From: Firmicutes bacterium ADurb.Bin193 | Lineage (GTDB): Bacteria; Bacillota; Clostridia; Monoglobales; Firm-18 | Length of the DNA stretch: 44,880 bases | Reading direction: 5' to 3' | Assembly (NCBI GenBank): GCA_002070105.1 | Contig: MWCQ01000020.1 | Location: forward strand, 1 to 44,880 | Shown: positions 34,248 to 42,288 of the stretch, one piece after another | Layout: each line of letters begins with the position of its first letter | Position numbering within the stretch: position 1 is the stretch's first letter | Notes under the pieces: model-generated | Told to the model about the DNA's origin: nothing | What the model saw: the letters and a program-made list of their open reading frames with translations, nothing else | Databases searched by the model: none | Position numbers and translations under genes: made by a program

Positions 34248-34282
34248 GACTGAATTTAGATATACAGAGGGGATTGATATTT

Positions 34283-35746
34283 ATGAAAGATAAGCCGAAT
34301 ATTGTGTTTATTCTTACGGATGACCAGGGGTACTGGGCGCTGGGCTGCAACGGAAACAGTGAGATAAGAACGCCCAATCTTGATGCGCTTGCAAGAGATG
34401 GCATACGATTCGAGAACTTTTTCTGCACTTCCCCGGTGTGTTCTCCGGCAAGGGCTTCCATTCTTACCGGAAAGATTCCCTCACAGCATGGTGTTCACGA
34501 CTGGATTGTGGGGGGCAACGGAGAAAGCGACAATATAGATCGCGGCGGAACGAAAGAAAGAATCGAGTATCTTAAAGGTCAGACGGGATATACGGATATA
34601 CTCGCCCAAAACGGCTATATCTGCGGAATCAGCGGAAAGTGGCACCTCGGCGACAGTCATACGCCGCAGAAAAGTTTTTCTCATTGGTTCGTTTTCGGAG
34701 GCGGCGCAAGCAAATACTTTAATGCAGTAATGATTAACGAAAAGGGCGAAAGCATTGAGGTTAGCGAGTATCTGACCGATGTAATTACGGATGATGCTAT
34801 CGGTTTTATCGAAAAAAATGCCGGCGGTGACAAACCCTTTTATATAAGCGTGCATTATAACGCCCCCCACAGGCCATGGATTAACAATCATCCCAAAGAG
34901 CTTGTTGAATCATACGACGACTGCCCCTTTGAATCCTGCCCGAGTGAGCCCATGCACCCGTGGCTTACACATTGGAGAGGCGCTAACGGCGACAGGGACG
35001 ACGCTCCCGACAGGGAATGTCTTAAGGAGTATTTTGCCGCCGTTACGGCAATGGATGCGAATGTAGGGCGCATTATGAAAAAGCTCGATGAGCTGGGTAT
35101 AAGGGAGAATACCCTTGTGTGCTTTATGAGTGACAACGGGCTAAACTGCGGGCACCACGGAATCTGGGGAAAGGGCAACGGCACATTCCCTCAGAATATG
35201 TATGATACCTCGGTTAAAGTACCCTTTATTGTAAGCCATCCGGGGCGTATTCCAAAGGGTGTGGTGTGCGACAGTCTATTAAGCCAGTATGATTTTATGC
35301 CGACCCTACTTGACTATGTGGGCTTAAAGAATCCCGAATCCGACAAACTTCCGGGCAAGAGCTTCCTTCCTATACTGGAAGGCGGAAATATGGATGGACA
35401 TGAGCATCTGGTCGTTTTTGACGAATACGGCCCCGTAAGAATGATAAGAACCAGGGAGTGGAAGTATATCCACCGCTATCCCTACGGGCCCTGTGAGCTT
35501 TATGACTTGGTAGCGGACCCCGACGAGAGAAATAATCTGATTGATGACAAGAGTAAGGAAGAACTTATAATATCCATGCGCGGAGAGATGGAGAAATGGT
35601 TTTTGAAATATGCCGACCCCGAGGTTGATGCAAAGTCTGCGGGGGTTACGGGTACGGGGCAAAAAGCGCTGGCGGGAGTAAAAAGCAACGGAAAGTCGCC
35701 ATATGCACAGCTTGCCCCCATTCAAGGTCCGAAACCGCTTTACTAA
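34283..35746 (+). CDS. Sulfatase (Cys-type), cytoplasmic
   Basis: A 487-residue sulfatase without signal peptide. NIVFILTDDQGYWALGCNGN gives the metal-binding start, C53 in SPVCSPARASILTG the formylglycine site, SGKWHLGD a conserved substrate/metal segment, and FMSDNGLNCGHHGIWGKGNGT the second metal region. This arrangement resembles the arylsulfatase/heparan-type branch rather than the paralogous pair at 20036 and 32757. ATG 34283 has AGAGGGG ten bases ahead; a TTG nine bases upstream is less likely. C-terminal residues after about 450 are a poorly conserved tail. It is followed by the GH3 gene after 39 bases. Confidence 0.92.
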   Translation: MKDKPNIVFILTDDQGYWALGCNGNSEIRTPNLDALARDGIRFENFFCTSPVCSPARASILTGKIPSQHGVHDWIVGGNGESDNIDRGGTKERIEYLKGQTGYTDILAQNGYICGISGKWHLGDSHTPQKSFSHWFVFGGGASKYFNAVMINEKGESIEVSEYLTDVITDDAIGFIEKNAGGDKPFYISVHYNAPHRPWINNHPKELVESYDDCPFESCPSEPMHPWLTHWRGANGDRDDAPDRECLKEYFAAVTAMDANVGRIMKKLDELGIRENTLVCFMSDNGLNCGHHGIWGKGNGTFPQNMYDTSVKVPFIVSHPGRIPKGVVCDSLLSQYDFMPTLLDYVGLKNPESDKLPGKSFLPILEGGNMDGHEHLVVFDEYGPVRMIRTREWKYIHRYPYGPCELYDLVADPDERNNLIDDKSKEELIISMRGEMEKWFLKYADPEVDAKSAGVTGTGQKALAGVKSNGKSPYAQLAPIQGPKPLY

Positions 35747-35785
35747 AATAAGAAGTTATTGCATATAAAACAGGAGAGTATGATT

Positions 35786-37810
35786 ATGGATATCAAACAG
35801 ATAATAAGTCAGCTTACAATTGATGAAAAATTCTCACTCATGAGCGGGAAGAACCTGTGGGAAACGATGGATATTGAGCGCCTTGGAATTCCGTCTGTTA
35901 CTGTGGCCGACGGCCCCAACGGCGTGAAAAAAATGGTGAAGGACGACGAAGGAAAATTCACCTGTCAACCGTCGATATGCTACCCCACAGGGTCGACCCT
36001 CGCCGCTACATGGAACCCGGAGCTTGCACAAAAAATCGGTGAAGCGTTAGGTGAGGAGTGTCTATCACTGGATATAGATATACTGCTTGCACCGGGAACC
36101 AACATAAAGCGTACGCCTCTTTGCGGGCGTAATTTCGAGTATTTTTCCGAGGACCCCTTACTTTCGGGAGAGCTTGCGGCCGCATTTATTGACGGCGTTC
36201 AAAGCAAGGGAATCGGAACTTCACTCAAGCATTTTGCGGCAAACAATCAGGAATATGACCGTGCGAATGTAAGCAGTGAGGTTGATATTCGTACACTGCG
36301 CGAAATATATTTAAGACCGTTTGAAATTGCGGTTAAAAAGTCAAAGCCATGGACGGTTATGTGTTCATATAACCGAATAAACGGCGTGTACGCCAGTGAG
36401 AATAATTATCTGCTTGACAAGATTTTAAGGAAGGAATGGGGCTTTGAAGGCATTGTAATATCCGATTGGAATGCGGTGCATGAAAGGGCAAGGTCACTAA
36501 AGGCGTCCCTTGAATTGGGAATGCCAAGCTATGAAAACGCCGCTACCGAGCTTAAAGCCGCCTATGAAAAAGGATGGATAACCGATGAGGAAATAGACTC
36601 CGCGCTTGAAAGACTGCTGCGGATAGTGTTTATGGCGAAGGAAAGCCGAAAATTGCGTACAGAAAGTTATGATGCCAAAAAGCACATCAGCCTTGCAAAA
36701 GAAGCCGCACTTGAGGCTATTACCCTTTTGAAGAATGAAAATGATATACTGCCGATATCCAAAGAAAAAGTGAAAAAAATCGCCGTAATCGGTTCGTTTG
36801 CCGAAAACCCGGTAATTCAGGGCGGTGGCGCCGCAAATGTTCCCACAACCGAGGTTGACAGCCCGCTGGAGTGCTTAAAAGAGCTTATCAAAGATGAAAT
36901 AGAAATCGAGTTTGTAGCCGGATATATGACAAACAGGCCGCAAGTGGCAAGGCTTGACAAGGCAATTACCGCTGCTAGGAATGCCGATATGGCAATCGTG
37001 TTTGTGGCAAACAGAGAAAAAGTCACCGAAAGCGAGTTTTTTGACAGAAGCACAATCAAGCTGTCCTTCGAACAGGAGGAGGTTATTTGCCGTGTAGCAC
37101 AGCACAACCCCAATACGGTGGTTGTAGTTCAGGCAGGATCCGCAATTGATATGTCCGCATGGGCAGACAAGGTAAGGGGTATTGTTTTTGCGTGGTATTC
37201 CGGACAGACAATGGGAAGCGCGCTTGCCGAGCTGCTTTTAGGTTATGAAAACCCTTCGGGAAAAATTGCGGAAACCTTCCCGCTTTGCTTAGAAGACACT
37301 CCGGCATATGGTTCATACCCCGGAGACGGTCTTGTTGTTTGGTATAAAGAAGGAATTATGGTAGGATATCGTTATTACGATACCTACAAAAAAGATGTCC
37401 TGTTCCCATTCGGATTCGGGCTTTCCTACACAACATTCGAATACTCCGATATCAGTGTAACGCCGGCCGAAGCAACCGATAAAGAAACGGTAACCGTAAG
37501 CTTTAAGCTGAAAAACACGGGCAAGATGAAGGGTAAGGAAACTGTCCAGCTTTATGTAAGAGACCCGTTCTCAAGGGTATTGCGCCCCGAAAAAGAGCTT
37601 AAGGCATTTACCAAGGTTGAGCTTGCCCCCGGTGAACAAAAAGAAATAAAACTTACACTTGACAAGGATGCCTTTGCTTACTACAACGCGGTGTCGGAGA
37701 GCTGGTATGTCGAAAGCGGAGAGTTTGATATTATGGTCGGCTCATCCTCAAGGGATATAAGGCTTAGAGCGACCGTTACTATAAACTCCACCGATATTTC
37801 ATATACATAA
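35786..37810 (+). CDS. Glycoside hydrolase family 3 (beta-glycosidase)
   Basis: A 674-residue GH3 enzyme, the only clear complete glycosidase in the window. The N-terminal barrel includes VTVADGPNGVKK, the KHFAANNQEYDR segment and GIVISDWNAVH, whose D227 is the catalytic nucleophile. The GH3 C-terminal domain (about 315-560) has AAANVPTTEVD-type residues and IVFAWYSGQTMGSALAELLLG with NPSGKIAETFP. The last ~110 residues form the FnIII-like domain (PEKELKAFTKVELAPGEQ). No signal peptide, so it works inside the cell on imported, desulfated oligosaccharide; beta-glucosidase, xylosidase or galactosidase activity cannot be separated by eye. ATG 35786 is chosen because AGGAGAG is seven bases ahead; an ATG at 35780 is too close. 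Confidence 0.94.
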   Translation: MDIKQIISQLTIDEKFSLMSGKNLWETMDIERLGIPSVTVADGPNGVKKMVKDDEGKFTCQPSICYPTGSTLAATWNPELAQKIGEALGEECLSLDIDILLAPGTNIKRTPLCGRNFEYFSEDPLLSGELAAAFIDGVQSKGIGTSLKHFAANNQEYDRANVSSEVDIRTLREIYLRPFEIAVKKSKPWTVMCSYNRINGVYASENNYLLDKILRKEWGFEGIVISDWNAVHERARSLKASLELGMPSYENAATELKAAYEKGWITDEEIDSALERLLRIVFMAKESRKLRTESYDAKKHISLAKEAALEAITLLKNENDILPISKEKVKKIAVIGSFAENPVIQGGGAANVPTTEVDSPLECLKELIKDEIEIEFVAGYMTNRPQVARLDKAITAARNADMAIVFVANREKVTESEFFDRSTIKLSFEQEEVICRVAQHNPNTVVVVQAGSAIDMSAWADKVRGIVFAWYSGQTMGSALAELLLGYENPSGKIAETFPLCLEDTPAYGSYPGDGLVVWYKEGIMVGYRYYDTYKKDVLFPFGFGLSYTTFEYSDISVTPAEATDKETVTVSFKLKNTGKMKGKETVQLYVRDPFSRVLRPEKELKAFTKVELAPGEQKEIKLTLDKDAFAYYNAVSESWYVESGEFDIMVGSSSRDIRLRATVTINSTDISYT

Positions 37811-37860
37811 TACCGTGGATAAGGCGAGTATACTGATATTAGGGGGAGTGAGGCTTTATC

Positions 37861-38943
37861 ATGGATTTATTGAAATTTACCGACAGGTATGAAAAACTGC
37901 GCGCAGACAGAAAAATAAATGCTGATAAATTCATAAGCGGTGAGCGGCCCTATATGATTTTCCAGACCGGAGAGGGCAATGTATGGGGCGATATACGCTC
38001 CAAGGAGCAGTCGTTTGAAGAAAATGTCAGATATATAAAGTCGTGTTTTGGTGTTAAAAGCGACCACCTGCCTGTAATGGAGCCATGGTTCGGAACCGGC
38101 GTATATGCCAATATGTACGGCTGTGATTATGTATGGCGTGACGGGAGCGCTCCTGCCGTTCATTACAAGTACAAAAGTGTGGATGAAATCGAAGGGCTTA
38201 AAAAGCCCGATTGGCACAAAGCCGAAATCCCCAACCTGATACTCGATACAATCCGATACTTTAAGAGCAAAACGGGCGATGCGATCCCCATAATTCATAC
38301 CGATACCCAGTCGGCAAGCGACACCGCAACCTTAATCCTTGACGCGTGCGAGGTTTTTATGGCGTGTCTTGATGAGTCTGAGGCGATTATGAAGTTTATG
38401 GAGGACATCAACAGTCTTGTAATCGAATTCAGCACCGTACAGTCGGAGATTATCGGAAATGCGCTTGTAAAGCCGGGGCATATTATGCTTAATGCCGACG
38501 GATTTAAAGGTTTTTCCGTTTCGGATGACAATCTTGCGGTTGCATCCCCCACGGTAAACCGGATGTTTAATCTGCCTCTCGATCAAAAGATCGGCGAGGC
38601 AATGGGCGGCGTTGCGATTCACTCCTGCGGGAAGTGGTCGCATACAATGCCGTTTGTTAAGGAGCTTGTACCGTCTTGTGCGGCGATTGACTGCGCCATA
38701 GATTCGACCGTTGACCCCAACCCCAACGAGCCTGAGGCTGTTCGCGACGCTCTTGCGGGCAAGGGGATTTATGCCCATGTTAGAATGACGGGCGAAACGG
38801 ATAAAATGCTGGAGATTGTAAAAAGAGTTTTGCACCCCGACCTGAAGCTGATTGTACACCCCGCCTATATAGATGATGAAACCGCTGCGCGCAACTATTA
38901 CGAGCTTGAAAACCTGCTCGGAAGCTTTTATAAAAGCCGATAG
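37861..38943 (+). CDS. URO-D superfamily protein (methyltransferase-like) in the sulfatase operon
   Basis: A 360-residue cytoplasmic protein of the uroporphyrinogen decarboxylase superfamily. GGVAIHSCGKWSHTMP near residue 255 carries the His-x-Cys site of the corrinoid methyltransferase branch, and the HemE arginine motif is missing. It is clearly different from the homologue at 1239 (only the core motif is shared). GGGGGAGTGAGG lies ahead of ATG 37861. It is the last gene of the long operon, 50 bases after GH3. Since many sulfated algal or host glycans carry O-methyl groups, removing or transferring a methyl group is a possible task, but no corrinoid protein gene is present, so this is conjecture. 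Confidence 0.78.
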   Translation: MDLLKFTDRYEKLRADRKINADKFISGERPYMIFQTGEGNVWGDIRSKEQSFEENVRYIKSCFGVKSDHLPVMEPWFGTGVYANMYGCDYVWRDGSAPAVHYKYKSVDEIEGLKKPDWHKAEIPNLILDTIRYFKSKTGDAIPIIHTDTQSASDTATLILDACEVFMACLDESEAIMKFMEDINSLVIEFSTVQSEIIGNALVKPGHIMLNADGFKGFSVSDDNLAVASPTVNRMFNLPLDQKIGEAMGGVAIHSCGKWSHTMPFVKELVPSCAAIDCAIDSTVDPNPNEPEAVRDALAGKGIYAHVRMTGETDKMLEIVKRVLHPDLKLIVHPAYIDDETAARNYYELENLLGSFYKSR

Positions 38944-39274
38944 TAGTTGCAACACATTTCGGAAACGGCGGTCGCTTGATAAAACAGTATTTTGGTTAGT
39001 ATTCCAATATTTTCCGCATAAAAGGAGTACTGCTCGGAAAATGGCGATTATATTGGAAATTGATGATGCCGCAAAAACCGAGCTGACAATTTAACACCTT
39101 AAAAAAGTCGGAATTTGATAACAAATAAGACAAATGAGGATTGACTATAGCCTCTGATACCTATATGATATATTATAGAGAGTTGTGTGATATATCGGCA
39201 TAGAACGAGCATACCGATTATATGCGGTGTGCATCGGATTATCATTATAATTTAAAGATAAAAGGAGCTTTACT
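38944..39274. other. Intergenic region between the two plus-strand units
   Basis: No convincing gene. A 17-codon frame at 39041-39094 (MAIILEIDDAAKTELTI) has a ribosome-like AAAGGAG 13 bases ahead and could be the start of a lost gene. A good promoter lies at 39141. No clear terminator was found after the URO-D gene. Confidence 0.5.
39141..39169 (+). promoter_or_regulatory. Sigma-A promoter for the second sulfatase unit
   Basis: TTGACT (39141-39146), 17 bases, TATGAT (39164-39169). The next gene starts at 39275, leaving a ~100-base leader. It makes the last two sulfatases separately transcribable from the main operon. Confidence 0.6.
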
Positions 39275-40675
39275 GTGGACGGAAAAAGACCCAATGTTTT
39301 ATTTATTGCAGTGGATGATCTTCGGGATTTTGCGACCTGTATGCAATCATATCCCGATGTAATAACCCCGAACATTGACAGGCTTGCGAAACGGGGAATT
39401 CTTTTCGCGAATGCGCATTGTCAGGCGCCGATGTGCGCGCCTTCAAGGAACAGCCTGCTTTCGGGAATATTGCCTTCAACCTCGGGGGCATACGGTTTTC
39501 AGCCTTTTAAGGTTATTCCGGCGTTTAAAAATGTTGATACATTGCCTAAGCATTTTAAGAATAACGGATATCATGTTATGGGGACGGGGAAAATTCATCA
39601 CAATGCGCCGACACACGGCCCCGATGCCTCCGAGTGGCATGAGTATTGGCCGTCTATCGAAAACCCCGTAAATACATTCAATGGTGATGCGCCGCCTAAA
39701 TCAAAGGAAAACTGCGGCGGTATCGTCTGGAAGGTCGGGGATACGCCTGAGGAGGAGTGCGGCGATTATCTTCACGCTTCCTGGGCGGCAGAGCAACTGT
39801 CAAAGGAGTATGACAAGCCGTTCTTCTTGGCTTTGGGCTTTTATAAACCGCATCTTCCGCTTGTATGCCCGAAGAAGTATTTTGATATGTATGACCGTGA
39901 TAAGCTTCAGGATGTATACATAAAAGAGGATGACCTTGATGACATTCCCGATGCGGGCAAAATGCGGTCCAACAGAGTGATTTATGAATATGTGAAAAGC
40001 AACAAGATGGAAAAAGACTTGTTGCATGCTTATTTAGCCTGCATAACCTATATGGACGCCCAGCTCGGACGAGTGCTTGACGCTTTGGACAGCGGCCCCA
40101 ACGCCGACAACACAATCATTGTTTTCTGGGGTGACAACGGCTGGCATCTCGGTGAAAAGCATCATTGGACAAAGTTTACCCTTTGGCGTGAGTCTACAAG
40201 GGTTCCGCTTATTATATCCTGCCCCGGCAAAGCACAGGACAGAATATGCACCAAGCCGGTCGGTCTTATTGATTTGTTCCCGACGCTTAACGAGCTTTGC
40301 TCACTCGGTAAGCCGCCGCAGAAGCTTGAGGGAATGAGTATCGTACCGCTTTTGGACGACCCCGAAACCGAATGGGAAACACCCGTAATCACTACATTCG
40401 GAAGGGATTCGCACAGCCTGACGACCGAAAGGTGGAAGTACATTAAATATTTTGACGGCTCGGAGGAACTGTATGACAGGCTTTTTGATACATTTGAGTG
40501 GTATAATCTTGCGGAAAACCCCAGCTATCAGCATATTAAAGACGAACTTAAAAAGTATTTACCCAAAATAAATGTGCCGAACGAGCCGGGGACCACGCTC
40601 CCCCATGTATTTGCAAGCGATTATCCGAATATTGAGGCTTGGAGAGAAAAATATTACGGAAAAAATAATGCTTAA
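39275..40675 (+). CDS. Sulfatase, iduronate-2-sulfatase-like (Cys-type)
   Basis: A 466-residue leaderless sulfatase. NVLFIAVDDLRDFATCMQ, with C54 in APMCAPSRNSLLSG, is the pattern of the iduronate-2-sulfatase-like branch, as are GTGKIHHNAP, LGFYKPHLPLVCP and WGDNGWHLGEKHHWTKFTLWRES, which hold metal and substrate ligands. GTG 39275 is preceded by AAAGGAG. In other bacteria this branch removes 2-O-sulfate from uronic acids, so the glycan may contain a sulfated uronate, but specificity cannot be read from the motif. It is first of a two-gene unit and the next sulfatase begins 20 bases after its stop. Confidence 0.92.
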   Translation: MDGKRPNVLFIAVDDLRDFATCMQSYPDVITPNIDRLAKRGILFANAHCQAPMCAPSRNSLLSGILPSTSGAYGFQPFKVIPAFKNVDTLPKHFKNNGYHVMGTGKIHHNAPTHGPDASEWHEYWPSIENPVNTFNGDAPPKSKENCGGIVWKVGDTPEEECGDYLHASWAAEQLSKEYDKPFFLALGFYKPHLPLVCPKKYFDMYDRDKLQDVYIKEDDLDDIPDAGKMRSNRVIYEYVKSNKMEKDLLHAYLACITYMDAQLGRVLDALDSGPNADNTIIVFWGDNGWHLGEKHHWTKFTLWRESTRVPLIISCPGKAQDRICTKPVGLIDLFPTLNELCSLGKPPQKLEGMSIVPLLDDPETEWETPVITTFGRDSHSLTTERWKYIKYFDGSEELYDRLFDTFEWYNLAENPSYQHIKDELKKYLPKINVPNEPGTTLPHVFASDYPNIEAWREKYYGKNNA

Positions 40676-40695
40676 ACCACAGGGAGATTATGCAG

Positions 40696-42198
40696 ATGAG
40701 TGACAAAAGAATGAATTTCATATTTTTCTTTCCCGACGAGATGCGCGCCGACAGCGTTTCCTGTTACGGAAACCCTACCGTGAAAATGCCGAATTATGAC
40801 AGGCTTGCAAAAGAGGGAGTAAAGTTTGACAAATGCTTTGTTCAAAACCCTGTATGCTCGCCGTCGCGGTGCAGTGTAATGACAGGTCTGTATGTACATA
40901 ATTTCGGGCACAGGTCTTTATGGCATCTGTTAAGGCCGTATGAGCCGAGTTTGTTCAGATACTTAAAAAATGCGGGGTACGACATTGCCTGGTTCGGCAA
41001 AAACGACCTTTACTCACAGGCTTATCTCGATGAGATTTTAGGTGATAACGAAGAAATGCGTTTAGGCGACAGCAGTCATATTCAGGGCTCCGAAGGTGTC
41101 AGCGGAGGGAAAAACCCGTACAGTATTGACGACCCTGAGTATTATTCCTTTTTACATTCACCTTTTAAGACTGAAACGGGCAAGCCTGTTATAGACGATA
41201 GTATTACAAAAGCTTTGGATTTTTTGAACTCAAGGAAGCAGGGCGACAAGCCGTTTATGCTGTTTTTGCCCATAGTAATGCCGCATCCGCCCTATAAGGT
41301 TTTTGAGGAATTTTACAATATGTATGACCCGAAGGAGCTTATCGAAGAGCTGAAATCCCCCGACGAAACATCGGGTAAGCCTTCTTTTGCGGAGCTTATA
41401 CGGAAATATCGAAGGCTTGACAAGCTTTCGCCCGAGTTTTTTGCAAAAATATATGCAGTATATCTCGGTATGAACAGCTATGTTGACCTTATGCTGGGCG
41501 AGCTTTTGGAAACGCTCGACAGAACCGGGCTTTACAAAAACACAACCGTTATTGCCTCATCCGACCACGGCGACTGGGCGGGGAATTATGGCCTGGTGGA
41601 AAAGTGGCCCAACGCTATGGATGACGATCTGCTGCATGTACCGCTTATTATCAGAACTCCCGACAACAAGGCGGGTCATTCGGTAAGGGAACAGGTTGAG
41701 CTTTTCGATATTATGCCCACAGCGCTTGAGCTTGCGGGAATAGAGGCTGAGCATACCCACTTTGCCCGTTCCCTCGTACCCCAGCTGAACGGTGCTTCGG
41801 GCGACCCCCTGCGTGCGGTGTTTGCCGAGGGAGGCTACGATCTGCATGAGCCTGTTTGTTTTGAAAACTTTGAGGGAAGGTTTGCCGGGTCGGGACATCA
41901 AAGCTTCATGCAAAATCCCGCAGGGGTGTATTATCCCAAAGCCCTGCAACAAAAGGAATACCCCGAAAGCGTGTGCAGAACCGCAATGATTCGTACATCG
42001 GAGTATAAGCTGGTAAAGCGCACATCGGGCGAAAATGAGCTTTATGATTTGAAAAAGGACCCCCGCGAGATGACGAATGTTTATAGTGATGAGTGCTATC
42101 GCGATATCAGGCTTGATCTGGAGTCAAAACTGCTTGATTGGTATATTAAGACCGCCGATACCGTTCCCAAAACCAGTGACAGTCGCGGTTTCAAATAA
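40696..42198 (+). CDS. Sulfatase (Cys-type), cytoplasmic
   Basis: A 500-residue leaderless sulfatase. FFFPDEMRADSVSCYGNP provides the N-terminal metal site, C54 in NPVCSPSRCSVMTG the formylglycine site, ASSDHGDWAGNYG the second metal segment, and KLVKRTSGENELYDLKKDP the C-terminal part. It is related to the 20036/32757 pair (FGKNDL, HTHFARSLVP) but diverged. ATG 40696 is preferred because AGGGAG is nine bases ahead; an in-frame ATG six bases earlier is too close to it. It is the last gene of its unit and is followed by a hairpin terminator. Confidence 0.92.
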   Translation: MSDKRMNFIFFFPDEMRADSVSCYGNPTVKMPNYDRLAKEGVKFDKCFVQNPVCSPSRCSVMTGLYVHNFGHRSLWHLLRPYEPSLFRYLKNAGYDIAWFGKNDLYSQAYLDEILGDNEEMRLGDSSHIQGSEGVSGGKNPYSIDDPEYYSFLHSPFKTETGKPVIDDSITKALDFLNSRKQGDKPFMLFLPIVMPHPPYKVFEEFYNMYDPKELIEELKSPDETSGKPSFAELIRKYRRLDKLSPEFFAKIYAVYLGMNSYVDLMLGELLETLDRTGLYKNTTVIASSDHGDWAGNYGLVEKWPNAMDDDLLHVPLIIRTPDNKAGHSVREQVELFDIMPTALELAGIEAEHTHFARSLVPQLNGASGDPLRAVFAEGGYDLHEPVCFENFEGRFAGSGHQSFMQNPAGVYYPKALQQKEYPESVCRTAMIRTSEYKLVKRTSGENELYDLKKDPREMTNVYSDECYRDIRLDLESKLLDWYIKTADTVPKTSDSRGFK

Positions 42199-42227
42199 AA
42201 TTTATGTAAGCTTTACTGAAGCAACGC

Positions 42228-42272
42228 CGGATTTTATGTTAGCTTTACATAAAATCCGAGAAAAAATTTTTT
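42228..42272 (+). terminator. Terminator after the second sulfatase unit
   Basis: CGGATTTTATGT (42228-42239) and its exact complement (42247-42258), then a purine stretch and six T. Termination may be incomplete because the T-run starts eight bases after the stem. The next gene starts 17 bases later, so this also lies in its leader. Confidence 0.6.
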
Positions 42273-42288
42273 AGGAGGACTGACAGAA

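Noticed and set aside
39041-39094. A 17-codon frame between the sulfatase units
   Set aside because: Too short, with poor ribosome-site spacing; noted only as a possible remnant.
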